Shown here: one piece after another, positions 35,321 to 45,207 of the stretch | Layout of the letters: each line of letters begins with the position of its first letter | Numbering within the stretch: the first letter of the stretch is position 1 | Origin: Pseudomonadota bacterium | Lineage (GTDB): Bacteria > Pseudomonadota > Alphaproteobacteria > Geminicoccales > Geminicoccaceae | DNA length: 64,000 nucleotides | Assembly (NCBI GenBank): GCA_030549795.1 | Contig: JAUQQO010000006.1 | Coordinates: forward strand, 1 to 64,000 | Reading direction: 5' to 3' | Position numbers and translations under genes: made by a program | The notes under the pieces: generated by a model | Seen by the model: only the letters and a program-made list of their open reading frames with translations | Told to the model about the DNA's origin: nothing | Database searches by the model: none

Positions 35321-36499
35321 ATGCCCGAGACCCGTCGAGCCGGACGGCACTTTCTCCAGATCCCGGGGCCCACGAACGTTCCCGACCGCATCCTGCGGGC
35401 CATCGATCGCCCGACCATCGATCACCGTGGGCCCGAATTCCAAAGACTCGCCCAAAGGGTGCTCGAAGGGCTCAAGCGGATCTTCAAAACGCGCGAACCT
35501 GTGATCGTCTTTCCGTCTTCGGGCACGGGGGCGTGGGAGGCAGCGCTTGTGAACACGCTCTCGCCGGGCGATCGGGTGCTCATGGTGGAAACCGGTCACT
35601 TCGCCACGCTGTGGAAGGCGATGGCCGAGCGGCTGGGCCTCGATGTGCTGTTTCTTCCCGGCGATTGGCGATCGCCGGTCGATCCCGAGCAGATCGAAAC
35701 CGTGCTCGCCGAGGACCGCGCGCATCGCATCAAGGCGGTGTGCATCGTCCACAACGAGACCTCAACCGGCGTGCGCAGTGACGTTGCGGCCGTCCGTCGG
35801 GCGATCGACCGGGCCGGTCATCCCGCCCTCTTCATGGTCGATACCATCAGCTCGCTCGCGTCTATGGACTATCGCCACGACGAATGGGGGGTGGATGTCA
35901 CCGTGGGCGCCTCGCAGAAAGGGCTCATGCTCCCCCCGGGCCTCGGCTTCAACGCGATCTCGCCAAAAGCGCTCGCCGCGCATCGCACCGCGCGCATGCC
36001 GCGCAGCTATTGGGACTGGAGCGCCATGCTCGCGGCCAACGCCAGCGGATTCTTCCCCTACACCCCGGCCACCAATCTCCTCTTCGGCTTGGCCGAGGCG
36101 ATCGCGATGCTCGAGGAAGAAGGGCTTGCGCACGTCTTCGCCCGCCACGATCGCCTCGCGGCGATGACGCGTGCTGCCGTCTCGGCCTGGGGGCTTACGA
36201 TCGTTGCCCGCGATCCCTCGTGCTATTCGAGCTCGCTCACCGGTGTGTTTTTGCCCGCGGGCATCGATGCGGATCGGGTCCGCGCGCTCATCCTTGAGCG
36301 CTTCGACGTCTCCTTGGGCGCTGGGCTCGGCAAGCTCGCCGGCCGCGCCTTCCGCATCGGGCACTTGGGTGATGTCAACGACACTTGGCTTTTGGGCGTG
36401 CTCGCGGCGGTGGAAGTGGGGCTCGAGCTCGCCGGCGTGCCGCTTAGGGCAAGCGGTCTAAAAGCGGCCAAGCAGGTTCTTCTGCGCGCCGAGGCTTGA
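35321..36499 (+). CDS. sgaA: Serine--glyoxylate aminotransferase
   Basis: PLP enzyme that transfers the amino group of serine to glyoxylate, giving hydroxypyruvate and glycine; a key step in the serine cycle and in photorespiration-like glycolate use. It opens GRHFLQIPGPTNVPDRIL, has FPSSGTGAWEAAL, and carries the PLP Lys200 in GASQKGLMLPPGLGF. The ATG at 35321 gives 392 residues; a TTG six codons earlier is less likely. It provides a second outlet for glyoxylate from the glc genes at the left of the window. It could also accept alanine or phosphoserine-like donors. Confidence 0.92.
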   Translation: MPETRRAGRHFLQIPGPTNVPDRILRAIDRPTIDHRGPEFQRLAQRVLEGLKRIFKTREPVIVFPSSGTGAWEAALVNTLSPGDRVLMVETGHFATLWKAMAERLGLDVLFLPGDWRSPVDPEQIETVLAEDRAHRIKAVCIVHNETSTGVRSDVAAVRRAIDRAGHPALFMVDTISSLASMDYRHDEWGVDVTVGASQKGLMLPPGLGFNAISPKALAAHRTARMPRSYWDWSAMLAANASGFFPYTPATNLLFGLAEAIAMLEEEGLAHVFARHDRLAAMTRAAVSAWGLTIVARDPSCYSSSLTGVFLPAGIDADRVRALILERFDVSLGAGLGKLAGRAFRIGHLGDVNDTWLLGVLAAVEVGLELAGVPLRASGLKAAKQVLLRAEA

Positions 36500-37009
36500 G
36501 CGCAGCGCCGCGCGCGGCGGCGGCCAGGCAAGATCGCTTCGCCCCGCAGCGCGATTAGGGCACGAAGCGGTAGCCCTCGTGGAGGCGCAACGGTTCGGGA
36601 ATGGGCGGCAGATCGGCGGGCGCTGGCGCTACGCCAGGACCAACCGGCCAAATTTAAGCCAGGTGCAGCCGATCGCGCTCGTGCCGATGACGATCACTTG
36701 CGTGTGGGAGGACCCGGCCAGCGAGGAACAGCGCACAACCGCAGCTGGTGATGGCGACGATCGTCTCGGCCGTGTCGAGCGCCCATTACAAGCTGAGACG
36801 AATATGAAGCCCGATCGCGATGTTAGGGATCGCTCGCGGTACCATTGTCGTAGGCAACGTCGTACGGCTCGCAGCCGAAGAGTACGCACGGTCTTTGCTT
36901 ACCTAGTGCCGCTGCGTTCTCCATTCGCGGCACGCTGGGTTAAGAGGCGCGACGCAGGCAAAGGGAAAGACACGCGATCGCCTGCGGAAGCCGGTCGCGG
37001 CGCTCAAGC
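36500..37009. other. 510-base stretch with no intact gene
   Basis: Lies between the aminotransferase and the pheT stop. G+C is lower than in flanking genes in the middle (around 36640-36930). Open frames are short, Arg/Ser-rich and mutually overlapping. One piece on the minus strand looks like the tail of a lost gene and is listed separately. No RNA gene is apparent. Confidence 0.5.
36555..36650 (-). pseudogene. Possible C-terminal remnant of a decayed gene
   Basis: On the minus strand a frame ending in TAA at 36555-36557 reads protein-like (WPVGPGVAPAPADLP, then PEPLRLHEGYRFVP). An in-frame TAA lies just upstream, and the preceding sequence continues only in another frame (GCTWLKFG). This is what a frameshifted remnant would look like. 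No start or family could be found, and chance is possible. Confidence 0.25.
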
Positions 37010-39409
37010 TCATCGCCGGAGCTGGGCGCCGCAACGCTTTTCGGCCATCTCCACGATGCGTTGTGCGACCGCCTCGATCTCGGCTTCCGAGAGCGTGTGG
37101 TCGGAGGCCTGCAAGCGCACCGCCACTCCCAGCGACTTCTTGCCCGCCGGCACGCCGGGACCTTCGTAGAGATCGAACAGCCGCACCTCGCGCAACAGCT
37201 TCTTCTCCGCCGCGCGCACCGCCTCGAGCAGATCTTGGGCAGGCAGATCGCGATCGACGAGGAAGGCGAAATCGCGATCGACGGGCGGAAAGGGCAAGGG
37301 CTCGAGCGGCGGCCGCGCCTTGCCCGCGCGCGGCTTGGGCTTGGGCAGACCGTCTAAATCGACTTCGAAGGCCACAACCGTCGTGTCGAGGTCGAAGGCG
37401 GAGAGCACCGCGGGGTGGAGCTCACCGAACACGGCGAGCGTCCGCGGGCCCAAGAGAAGGCGGCCGGCGCGCCCGGGATGGTACCACGGCGGCGGATCGG
37501 TGGTGGTGATAAGCGGCTCGGTGCGCACACCCGCCGCTTCGAGTGCGGCGAGCGCATCCGCCTTGGCGTCGAGGGCGTCGACCGAGCGCTCGGGAGCGGC
37601 CCAATGGCGCGGCTGTGCCCGCCCCCAGCGGATCCCCGCCACCGCCCACACCTGTTCGCCCGGTTGGTCACCGACGAAGCGCGGGCCGAGCTCGAAGATC
37701 GCGCCGTCTTCCTGCTTGCGCGCCCGGTTGCGGGCGGCAGCCGCCAACAGACCGGGCAGAAGCGAGGAACGCAGCGCCGAGAGTTCAGAGCTCAGCGGGT
37801 TCTCGATCCGCACCGGAATGCCACCGAAGAGCTCCATCGTCTCAGGCGGCGCGAACGACCAGGTCACCGCTTCCAAAAGCCCCTGGGCCGCCATAGCCCG
37901 CCGTACCGCGATACGCCGCCGTTGTTCAGCGCTCAACAGCACGGGGTTGACCGCAGCGGTGCGGGTCACCGAGACCGGCGGGATGCGCTCGTAACCGTGC
38001 AGCCGCGCGAGTTCTTCAACGACGCAGGCTTCGGTGGTGACATCGGGCCGCCAGGAGGGGACGGTGAGGCTCCAGGTCTCCGGACCGCCCTCCACGCCGA
38101 AGCCCAAAGCCTCGAGGATGCGGCGGATCTCCTCGGGCGGAAGGGTGATGCCGGCCAAGCGCGCGAGCTGGCTCGCGCGGAAGACGAGCGGGGGGCGGCG
38201 CTGCGGCACCGCACCCGCTATCACCACCGGTCCCGCCTCGCCGCCGCACAGATCGAGGATCATCCGGGTGGCCAGTTCGGTGGCGGGCAAGACGAGCTCG
38301 GGATCGACACCGCGCTCGAAGCGGGTGCGGGCATCGCTCTCGATTCCGAGCCGACGGCCGGTCGTGGCGGTGCGCACCGGATCGAAGAGCGCCACCTCGA
38401 GCAACACGTCGCGGGTTTCCTCGCTCACCCCGGTCGTTTCGCCGCCGATCACGCCGGCGAGGCTCACGGGGCCCGTGGCATCGGCGATCACCGTCATGCC
38501 CTCGTCGAGCTCGTACACGCGTCCGTCGAGTGCGAGCAGCCGCTCACCGGAGCGCGCAAAGCGCACGACCAGCTCGCCTGAGAGCTTTTCGGCGTCGAAG
38601 ACGTGCAGCGGCCGCGCGAGGTCGAAGGTGATGTAGTTGGTGATATCGACCAGCGCCGAAATCGGCCTCAAGCCCACCGCTTCCAACCGATGGCGCAGCC
38701 AGGCGGGGGAGGGGCGGTTGCGCACGCCACGGATGATGCGGCCGACGAAGAGCGGGCAGGCGTCCTCATGGCCCTTTGGAAAGTCGAGGCGGATCCTCGG
38801 CCGCGCTTCTATTGTTGCCGGTACGGGGCTGAAGTCACGGCTTTTTCGCTGCCCCAAGCCGGCTGCGGCGAGATCGCGGGCAATGCCGGCGACACCGAAA
38901 CAGTCGGCGCGATTGGGGGTGAGCTTGAGCACGAAGATCGGGCCCTCGAGGCCAAGCGCACGCGAAGCCGGCATGCCGACCTCGAGGCCTTGCGGGTCGA
39001 GTTCGATGATGCCGCTGTGATCCTCGCCCAAGCCGAGCTCGCGCGCCGAACAGAGCATTCCTTGGCTCTCGACGCCGCGGATCACGGCGCGGCGGAGGAC
39101 TTCGCCAGTGGCCGGAATGACCAGCCCCTCGGTGGCGAGCACGCTCCAAAGGCCGGGCCGCGCATTGGGCGCACCGCACACGATCGCGCGGATCCCGTCC
39201 TTGGTCGCGACCTTGCAAACCTTGAGCCGATCGGCGTTGGGGTGCTGGTGCACCTCCAGCACATGGGCGACAGTAAAGCCCTCGAGTGCGCGGGTGGGAT
39301 CGACGATCTCCTCGACCTCGAGACCCAGGGCGGTGAGCTTCGTGGCGATCTCATCTGCGGTCGCCGTGGTCTCGAGATGTTCCTTGAGCCAGGGGAGGGT
39401 GAACTTCAT
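37010..39409 (-). CDS. pheT: Phenylalanyl-tRNA synthetase beta subunit
   Basis: Large subunit of the heterotetrameric class II synthetase charging tRNA-Phe. At 799 residues it has the full layout: an N-terminal tRNA-binding EMAP-like domain (about 40-150, [21 protein letters not shown]), the B3/B4 editing region, the B5 domain near 400-475, a core-like module, and the C-terminal anticodon-binding FDX-ACB domain ending in [16 protein letters not shown]. The ATG overlaps the pheS stop (ATGA). It is the last gene of rpmI-rplT-pheST. Confidence 0.97.
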   Translation of the reverse strand: MKFTLPWLKEHLETTATADEIATKLTALGLEVEEIVDPTRALEGFTVAHVLEVHQHPNADRLKVCKVATKDGIRAIVCGAPNARPGLWSVLATEGLVIPATGEVLRRAVIRGVESQGMLCSARELGLGEDHSGIIELDPQGLEVGMPASRALGLEGPIFVLKLTPNRADCFGVAGIARDLAAAGLGQRKSRDFSPVPATIEARPRIRLDFPKGHEDACPLFVGRIIRGVRNRPSPAWLRHRLEAVGLRPISALVDITNYITFDLARPLHVFDAEKLSGELVVRFARSGERLLALDGRVYELDEGMTVIADATGPVSLAGVIGGETTGVSEETRDVLLEVALFDPVRTATTGRRLGIESDARTRFERGVDPELVLPATELATRMILDLCGGEAGPVVIAGAVPQRRPPLVFRASQLARLAGITLPPEEIRRILEALGFGVEGGPETWSLTVPSWRPDVTTEACVVEELARLHGYERIPPVSVTRTAAVNPVLLSAEQRRRIAVRRAMAAQGLLEAVTWSFAPPETMELFGGIPVRIENPLSSELSALRSSLLPGLLAAAARNRARKQEDGAIFELGPRFVGDQPGEQVWAVAGIRWGRAQPRHWAAPERSVDALDAKADALAALEAAGVRTEPLITTTDPPPWYHPGRAGRLLLGPRTLAVFGELHPAVLSAFDLDTTVVAFEVDLDGLPKPKPRAGKARPPLEPLPFPPVDRDFAFLVDRDLPAQDLLEAVRAAEKKLLREVRLFDLYEGPGVPAGKKSLGVAVRLQASDHTLSEAEIEAVAQRIVEMAEKRCGAQLRR

Positions 39410-40482
39410 CGCGACAAACCTCCCCAGCTCGTCGGCACTTCAAGCGGCAAAAAGCCATAATGCTTGAGCCAGCGCAGATCAGCTTCGAAAAAGGTGCGCA
39501 GATCCGGAATGCCATATTTGAGCATCGCGACGCGGTCGATGCCCATACCGAAGGCGAAGCCCTGCCAGACCTCGGGGTCGAGACCGACCGCCGCCAGGAC
39601 TTTGGGGTGGACCATGCCGCAACCCAAGATCTCGAGCCAGTCCGAGCCTTCACCGACCACGAGTTCGTCTTTGCTGCGTTTGCAGCCGATGTCCATCTCC
39701 GCCGACGGCTCGGTGAAGGGGAAGTAGGAGGGCCGAAACCGCACCGGAATGTCGTCGCGCTCGAAGAAGGCGCGCACGAAATCCTGAAGACATCCCTTGA
39801 GGTGACCCATGTGCGTGCGCCGGTCGACCACCAGCCCCTCGACCTGGTGGAACATGGGGGTGTGGGTCATGTCGTAGTCGCGGCGGTAGACGCGGCCGAG
39901 CGCGATGATGCGAAAGGGCGGCTTACCCGCCCGCATGGTGCGGATCTGCACCGGGCTCGTGTGGGTGCGCAACAGCAACGGCTGCCCACGCGCATCGCGC
40001 GAGGACAGATAGAAGGTGTCCTGCATTTGCCGCGCGGGGTGTTCGGGCGGGATGTTGAGCGCCTCGAAATTGTGCCAGTCGTCTTCGACATCCGGGCCTT
40101 CGGCGACCGAAAAGCCCATGTCAGCGAAGATGGCGATGATCTCTTCACTCACCTGCGAGACGGGGTGCAGCCGCCCCTGCGGGCGCTCGCGCGCTGGAAG
40201 CGTCACATCGAGGCGCTCGCGCACCAGCCGCTCTGCGAGCGCCTTCGCCTCCAGTTCCTTGCGGCGCTCGGCAATGCGGCGCTCGAGGCTGTCTTTGAGT
40301 TCGTTGTAGAGCCGACCGAACCGAGGCCGCTCTTCGACCGGCAGCTGACCCAGGCTCTTGACGAGTTCGGTGATCGTGCCCTTGCGCCCGAGCGCGGCGA
40401 CCCGCACCGCCTCGAGCGCATCGAGGCTCGCCGCCGCCTCGATTCGAGCTTCGATCTCGCGTTTGAGCGCCTCGAGATCCAT
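39406..40482 (-). CDS. pheS: Phenylalanyl-tRNA synthetase alpha subunit
   Basis: Catalytic subunit of PheRS. An N-terminal coiled coil (about 1-90) binds tRNA. The class II core follows, with [45 protein letters not shown] and the motif-3 region [18 protein letters not shown]. The ATG at 40482, preceded by GAGGT, gives 358 residues; a GTG four codons earlier is less likely. A strong terminator hairpin sits about 30 bases upstream of the start. Confidence 0.97.
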   Translation of the reverse strand: MDLEALKREIEARIEAAASLDALEAVRVAALGRKGTITELVKSLGQLPVEERPRFGRLYNELKDSLERRIAERRKELEAKALAERLVRERLDVTLPARERPQGRLHPVSQVSEEIIAIFADMGFSVAEGPDVEDDWHNFEALNIPPEHPARQMQDTFYLSSRDARGQPLLLRTHTSPVQIRTMRAGKPPFRIIALGRVYRRDYDMTHTPMFHQVEGLVVDRRTHMGHLKGCLQDFVRAFFERDDIPVRFRPSYFPFTEPSAEMDIGCKRSKDELVVGEGSDWLEILGCGMVHPKVLAAVGLDPEVWQGFAFGMGIDRVAMLKYGIPDLRTFFEADLRWLKHYGFLPLEVPTSWGGLSR

Positions 40483-40510
40483 CCTCGACCTCACCGGAGC
40501 CGCTGCGCAA

Positions 40511-40537
40511 CGAAAAAGGGGCCTTGCGGCCCCTTTG
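40511..40537 (-). terminator. Rho-independent terminator between rplT and pheS
   Basis: On the minus strand the sequence forms a perfect 9-base-pair stem, AAAGGGGCC with GGCCCCTTT, closed by a 4-base loop and ending in a run of five T. It lies about 18 bases after the rplT stop and about 30 bases before the pheS start. It may end rpmI-rplT transcription, or act as an attenuator of pheST as in enteric bacteria. Confidence 0.9.
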
Positions 40538-40555
40538 GGTGTGCCCGCCTTGCGC

Positions 40556-40915
40556 TCAGGCGTGAAGAGCCGCTTGGGCGCGCGCGACGATCTGATCGAA
40601 CGCCGGCCGATCGCGCACCGCGAGGTCGGCTAGGACCTTGCGGTCGATCTCGATGCCGGCGCGCTTGATCCCGCACATGAAGCGGGCATAGGTGAGCCCG
40701 GCCTCGCGCACCGCGGCATTGATCCTTTGGATCCACAGAGCGCGGAAGTCGCGCTTGCGCTGCCGACGGTCGCGATAGGCATATTGCAGCGCTTTTTCGA
40801 GCGACTGCAGAGCGGTCTTATAACAGGTCGAGCGGCGTCCCCGATGGCCCTTGACCTGAGCCAGAACCTTCTTGTGCCGGGCGTGGGAGGTGACGCCGCG
40901 CTTGACACGAGCCAT
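40556..40915 (-). CDS. rplT: 50S ribosomal protein L20
   Basis: Early-assembling 23S rRNA-binding protein of 119 residues. The start [18 protein letters not shown] is typical, followed by [21 protein letters not shown] and [24 protein letters not shown]. The ATG is at 40915; codons upstream of it in frame do not belong. It follows rpmI by 34 bases. In other bacteria L20 represses its own operon; no such mRNA site can be confirmed here. Confidence 0.98.
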   Translation of the reverse strand: MARVKRGVTSHARHKKVLAQVKGHRGRRSTCYKTALQSLEKALQYAYRDRRQRKRDFRALWIQRINAAVREAGLTYARFMCGIKRAGIEIDRKVLADLAVRDRPAFDQIVARAQAALHA

Positions 40916-40949
40916 GAGCGTTCGATCCCGTCGTTGATGCGCTCGCGCC

Positions 40950-41150
40950 TTAGCTGCCGTAAGGGAGCATCGCGCGCACGAGCGCCGCATCGCCGCGCTC
41001 GAGATAGCCGGCCTTGCGATGCCGCCGTTTGGCGTCCTTGGGCTTACCGGTGAAATTGTGGCGATGGTAGGCGTGGGCGTGTTTGACCTTGCCCGTCGCC
41101 GTGAACGAGAAGCGCTTAGCGGCGCTCCGCTTGGTCTTGACCTTCGGCAT
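40950..41150 (-). CDS. rpmI: 50S ribosomal protein L35
   Basis: A 66-residue basic protein beginning [20 protein letters not shown] and containing [16 protein letters not shown]; full length. GGAG lies upstream of the ATG. In many bacteria infC precedes rpmI, but here the next gene upstream is the unrelated tctA, pointing the same way, with a 104-base gap that should hold the rpmI promoter. Confidence 0.97.
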   Translation of the reverse strand: MPKVKTKRSAAKRFSFTATGKVKHAHAYHRHNFTGKPKDAKRRHRKAGYLERGDAALVRAMLPYGS

Positions 41151-41254
41151 CGAAGGGGAACTCCGAGAACGGCACCCGCGAGCCGTTCGGCCCTGCGAGC
41201 CCGGCGCTCATAGCAGACTGCGCCCGGCCCGGCAACTGCTTCGCGCGCCGCCCC

Positions 41255-42742
41255 TCAGCTCAAGACGCCGCGCCGGCGCAGAACCAGCGGCAATACCACC
41301 ACCACAGCTGCGAGGAGCCAGAGCACGATGGCGATCGGGCTGGAAAAGAAGATACCGAGTTCGCCGCCGCTGATCGCGAGCGCATTGCGCAGATTGGTTT
41401 CGGCGACCTTGCCCAACACGAAACCGAGGATCAAAGGAGCGAGATCGAAGCCGAGCTTGCGCAAGACATAACCGAACACGCCGATCGAGAGCGTGATCAC
41501 GATCGAAAGCGTGCTCGCATAGGCGCTGTATACAGCCAAAAAAGCAAGCGCAAGGACACCCGGCAGAAGGATCCAGTTGGGGAGCAAAATCATCCGCACG
41601 AACAACTGGACCAAAGGAAGATTGAGTATGAGAAGCAGCAGATTGCCGATGTACATCGAGGCGATCAGGCCACCTGCGATCTCCGGGCGCTCGCTGAACA
41701 GCTGCGGGCCGGGTTGGATGTTGTAGAGGAGGAGCGCGCCCAGCATCACCGCGGTCGTGCCGCTTCCCGGCACGCCGAGCGTGAGCATCGGCACAAAAGC
41801 GCCCCCGGCTGCCGCATTGTTCGCTGCTTCCGGTGCCGCGAGCCCGCGCGGGTCTCCCTTGCCGAAGGTCCCGTTGCGATCGGAAATCCGCTTTTCGGTG
41901 GTATAGGAGACCGCACTCGCCACCGAAGCGCCGGTCCCCGGCAGCACGCCGATGACAAAGCCGATGCCGGCACCGCGCAGCATGGCACCGATACAGCTGC
42001 GCACGGTTGCCAGGCTCGGAAGACCGCGGCCCACCGAGAGAAGTGTCAGCCTGCCTGCATATTGGCGCTCGAGGAGCATGAGCACTTCGCTCACCGAGAA
42101 CAGACCAATCACCAGGATGATGAACTCGATCCCGTCGTGTAATTCGGGTTCGCCAAAGGTGAAGCGATAGGCTCCACTTGTGGGATCGAGCCCGACCGTG
42201 GCCAGCACCAAGCCCAAGGTTGCGGCGATCAAGGTCTTGATCGGCTGATCGCCCACCATGGACGTCAAGGTCGCGAAGGCGAAGACCATCAAGACGAAAT
42301 ATTCGGCTGGGCCGAAACCGACCGCGAGCTGCCCGAAAAGGGGACCGAAAAAGGTAAGGGCAACGACGCTCACAAGGCCGCCGATGAACGAAGCGATACC
42401 GGAAAGTGCCAACGCTTCCGCCGCCCGGCCCTCGCGCGCCATGGGATAGCCATCGAGCGCGGTCATCACCGCCCCGGCATCACCGGGGACGTTGAGCAGA
42501 ATCGACGAGATACGCCCTCCGTACTCGGCGCCGTAATAGATGCCAGCCAAGACGATCATGGTGCTTTCGGGCGGCACGCCCAGCGTATAGAGGAGCGGCA
42601 GCAAGAGCGCGATGCCGTTGATGGGGCCGATCGCCGGCAGTGCGCCCACCACCGTGCCGAGAAAACAGCCGAAGAGGCCAAAGAGCAAATTGTGCCACTG
42701 CAGGGCAACGGCAAAACCAGTCCACAGGTAATCGAGACTCAC
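41255..42742 (-). CDS. tctA: Tripartite tricarboxylate transporter large permease TctA
   Basis: Large membrane subunit of a solute-binding-protein-dependent TTT carrier, driven by ion gradients. It is 495 residues with about ten to twelve hydrophobic helices. It carries the TctA signatures GALPAIGPINGIALLLPL, GIYYGAEYGGRISSILLNVPG and LTLGVPGSGTTAVMLGAL. The GTG start is 4 bases after tctB. The imported compound (citrate or another carboxylate) cannot be told. Confidence 0.95.
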   Translation of the reverse strand: MSLDYLWTGFAVALQWHNLLFGLFGCFLGTVVGALPAIGPINGIALLLPLLYTLGVPPESTMIVLAGIYYGAEYGGRISSILLNVPGDAGAVMTALDGYPMAREGRAAEALALSGIASFIGGLVSVVALTFFGPLFGQLAVGFGPAEYFVLMVFAFATLTSMVGDQPIKTLIAATLGLVLATVGLDPTSGAYRFTFGEPELHDGIEFIILVIGLFSVSEVLMLLERQYAGRLTLLSVGRGLPSLATVRSCIGAMLRGAGIGFVIGVLPGTGASVASAVSYTTEKRISDRNGTFGKGDPRGLAAPEAANNAAAGGAFVPMLTLGVPGSGTTAVMLGALLLYNIQPGPQLFSERPEIAGGLIASMYIGNLLLLILNLPLVQLFVRMILLPNWILLPGVLALAFLAVYSAYASTLSIVITLSIGVFGYVLRKLGFDLAPLILGFVLGKVAETNLRNALAISGGELGIFFSSPIAIVLWLLAAVVVVLPLVLRRRGVLS

Positions 42743-42746
42743 CCGC

Positions 42747-43208
42747 TTACGATCCCAAGAACCAACGGCCTACGGGCAAAGGAATGCGCAAGCCGTAGAC
42801 AAACAGGAGCCACCACAAGAGCGCTTGACCGATACCGCTCAATAGAGCCTGCACGAGGGTGGCGCGGAAGATGAGCGCGACGCCCGTGCACAACAAGCCC
42901 ATCGCGATCAAAAAGCCGGCGCGATCGAACAGCCAGGCGGCAAGGTAGGCGAGCGCAAGCAGACCCACGCTCTGCAACAGCAAGCCGCCGCGCGGCCAAG
43001 GCTCGGCGCGACCGGGCCAGACGAACCAGGCAACGGCCAGTCCACCCAACAGGACCGCGAGCCCGAAGGGAAAGGCGCGCGGTCCTAAAGGATCGGAGCT
43101 GAACGCATATTCGATGCGCGCTGCCTCAACGGCGAGGGCGACGGCGAACAGGAACAAGACGAGGGCCGGAACGCGCGCGGAGAAGGGTACCCGCAGGTCT
43201 TTGCCCAT
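42747..43208 (-). CDS. tctB: Tripartite tricarboxylate transporter small permease TctB
   Basis: A 153-residue membrane protein with four hydrophobic segments, the normal TctB size. The second segment region includes DPLGPRAFPFGLAVLLGG, a common TctB pattern. It is placed between the binding-protein gene and tctA, as usual for tctCBA. Family similarity is weak in general, so position carries much of the call. Confidence 0.88.
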   Translation of the reverse strand: MGKDLRVPFSARVPALVLFLFAVALAVEAARIEYAFSSDPLGPRAFPFGLAVLLGGLAVAWFVWPGRAEPWPRGGLLLQSVGLLALAYLAAWLFDRAGFLIAMGLLCTGVALIFRATLVQALLSGIGQALLWWLLFVYGLRIPLPVGRWFLGS

Positions 43209-43242
43209 GCGGCCCTCCTCCGCGCCCTAGCCCCCTTCACCT

Positions 43243-44202
43243 TCAGAGCAGACCGGCCTCCTTGGCGAGTTCGCGAAAGCGGGCGACATCGGCTTTGACC
43301 TGGCGGTCGAACTCCGCCCCGATCTTGGTGTAGGGAAAGAGACCGCGGGCCTTGCGCTCGGCTTCGAACTCGGGGGTGGCGACGAGTTTGGTCAAAAGCT
43401 CCACCCACCATTGATAATCAGCCTCGGAAACCTTGGGTCCCATATAAAAACCGCGCCAGATCGTCCAAACCAGATCGAGACCTTGTTCGCGCGCGGTCGG
43501 CACTTCTGCGAGATCGCCCGGCAGACGTTGTTCACTCATGACTGCAAGGACGCGGATCTTCCCGGCCTTGTGGAGGGCGCCCATTTCCGCAGCGTCGCCG
43601 GAGCCGATCTTGATGTGCCCCCCTTGCAAGGCGGTGAGCACCGCTCCGCCGCCTTCAAGCGCCGCATAGCGCAAGGTCTTGGGGTCGACGCCTAAGGACT
43701 TGGCGAAGATGGCCGCTTTCATCCAGTCCTGCGAGCCGACCGCGCCGCCACCGCCGATCGGAAACGCGGCGGGATTTTCCTTGAATGCGGCCCCGAGCTC
43801 TTTGAGCGACTTAAAGGGCGAATCGCCGCTTACCGCGAGCACGCCGAAATCGGCGCCGAGCGCCGCGAGCCAGCGCACGGCATTCTCGTCGTGCACTCCG
43901 AACTTTTTCTGGGCGAGGAGCAGCGCCGAGCCGGAGGAAGCAGCGACCACGAGCCCGGGATCAGCCGGGCGAGAACCGATGACGTGGTTGTAGGCCACGG
44001 CTCCCACCCCGCCCTCCATGTAGGTGACCGCGACCGGCTGCGGGACGAGCTTGGCGTTCTGCAAGGACAATCGCAGGAGTTGGCAGGTCAGATCGAAACC
44101 GCCTCCCGGCTTGGCCGGAGCGAGACACTCGAGTTTATCGGGAGCGGCCTGAGCCGAGGCGGCGAACAGCGCTACGGCGACAGCGGTGAGCAGTCGACGC
44201 AT
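43243..44202 (-). CDS. tctC: TctC/Bug-type periplasmic solute-binding protein
   Basis: Periplasmic binding protein of the TTT carrier. The ATG at 44202 has GGGAGG before it and begins a Sec signal peptide (RRLLTAVAVALFAASAQA) with cleavage after AQA; 319 residues. The mature part shows the Bug-fold pattern: PAKPGGGFDLTCQLL, YNHVIGSRPADPG, SPFKSLKELGAAF and IGGGGAVGSQDW. An earlier start would bury the signal peptide. It is first of tctCBA. Confidence 0.93.
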   Translation of the reverse strand: MRRLLTAVAVALFAASAQAAPDKLECLAPAKPGGGFDLTCQLLRLSLQNAKLVPQPVAVTYMEGGVGAVAYNHVIGSRPADPGLVVAASSGSALLLAQKKFGVHDENAVRWLAALGADFGVLAVSGDSPFKSLKELGAAFKENPAAFPIGGGGAVGSQDWMKAAIFAKSLGVDPKTLRYAALEGGGAVLTALQGGHIKIGSGDAAEMGALHKAGKIRVLAVMSEQRLPGDLAEVPTAREQGLDLVWTIWRGFYMGPKVSEADYQWWVELLTKLVATPEFEAERKARGLFPYTKIGAEFDRQVKADVARFRELAKEAGLL

Positions 44203-44277
44203 GGAAAGCCTCCCGTCTTCCTCGTACGTCGGCGCATAGCACCCGCGCCCGATCGACACCAGAGCAGCCAACCGCAC

Positions 44278-45207
44278 TCAAGCGGCAAACGCGAAGCTTC
44301 GTCGGCGGCCCAAGATGAGAGCGCTCCACGGGCGCGCCCAAAGGCGCGCCAAGGGACGCAGCCCGCAAGCGCGATAGGCCTGCTCGACCGCGGGCAGCTG
44401 GCGGTCGAGAAAGCCCGAGAGCACGAGCCGGCCGCCCGGGGCGGTCACGCGTGCGAGCTCGTGCGCGAGCTCGATCAGGGGATCGGCCAAGATGTTGGCG
44501 AGCAGGAGATCGAAGGGCGCGGCGCGGCGCGCAGCCGGGCGCTTGAGCCCTTCGCAAAGGAGCACGCGCACGCGATCGGCAACGCCATTGCGGACGACAT
44601 TCTCGCGCGCCACCCGCACCGCGATCGGGTCGTTGTCGATCGCCCACACCCGGCAGGGCCGCGCCTTGGCAGCGGCGATCGCGAGGATCCCAGAACCGCA
44701 GCCGAGATCGAGCACGCGCGCGAAGCGGTGGGTGCGGGCGAGGCGGTCGATCGCCTCAAGACACAGCTGGGTCGTGGCGTGCTCACCGGAACCGAAGGCG
44801 AGCCCGGCTTCCATAAGGATCGGAACGACACCGGGCGGAATGGGCGTGTCGGGATCGGAATGGATGAAGAAACGCCCGATGCGGATCGGCGGAAAGCGGG
44901 TCTGGGCCGCCTCGAGCCAGGTCTCGGGCGGCTGCTCTTCGATGGGCAAGGGATCGGGGACGATGAGCCCGAGCTCCTCGCCGAGGCGCTCGAGTTCGCC
45001 GCGCAGAGCCGTGGGATCGGGTGCGCGCGCGAGCCACAGATCGATCGCAAAGGAGCGGGGCTCTGCCGCCTCGTCCACTTCGTGCTCGAAAATCGAGACG
45101 GCATCGGCCAAAGGTTCGAGGCGCTCGAGAAGGGTCGGCATCGCCTGCGCCTGCGCATAAAGACGCACGCGAAACAAGCGCGGTGCGGTTTGCGCGTCTT
45201 CGCTCAT
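44278..45207 (-). CDS. prmA: Ribosomal protein L11 methyltransferase
   Basis: SAM-dependent trimethylation of ribosomal protein L11. The N-terminal L11-recognition part contains IFEHEVDEAAEPRSF and FGSGEHATTQLCLEAI. The SAM site is VLDLGCGSGILAIAAAK with NILADPLIELA as motif IV. It is 309 residues, as usual. The ATG overlaps the uvrD stop (ATGA), suggesting coupling with the helicase gene. Confidence 0.94.
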   Translation of the reverse strand: MSEDAQTAPRLFRVRLYAQAQAMPTLLERLEPLADAVSIFEHEVDEAAEPRSFAIDLWLARAPDPTALRGELERLGEELGLIVPDPLPIEEQPPETWLEAAQTRFPPIRIGRFFIHSDPDTPIPPGVVPILMEAGLAFGSGEHATTQLCLEAIDRLARTHRFARVLDLGCGSGILAIAAAKARPCRVWAIDNDPIAVRVARENVVRNGVADRVRVLLCEGLKRPAARRAAPFDLLLANILADPLIELAHELARVTAPGGRLVLSGFLDRQLPAVEQAYRACGLRPLARLWARPWSALILGRRRSFAFAA

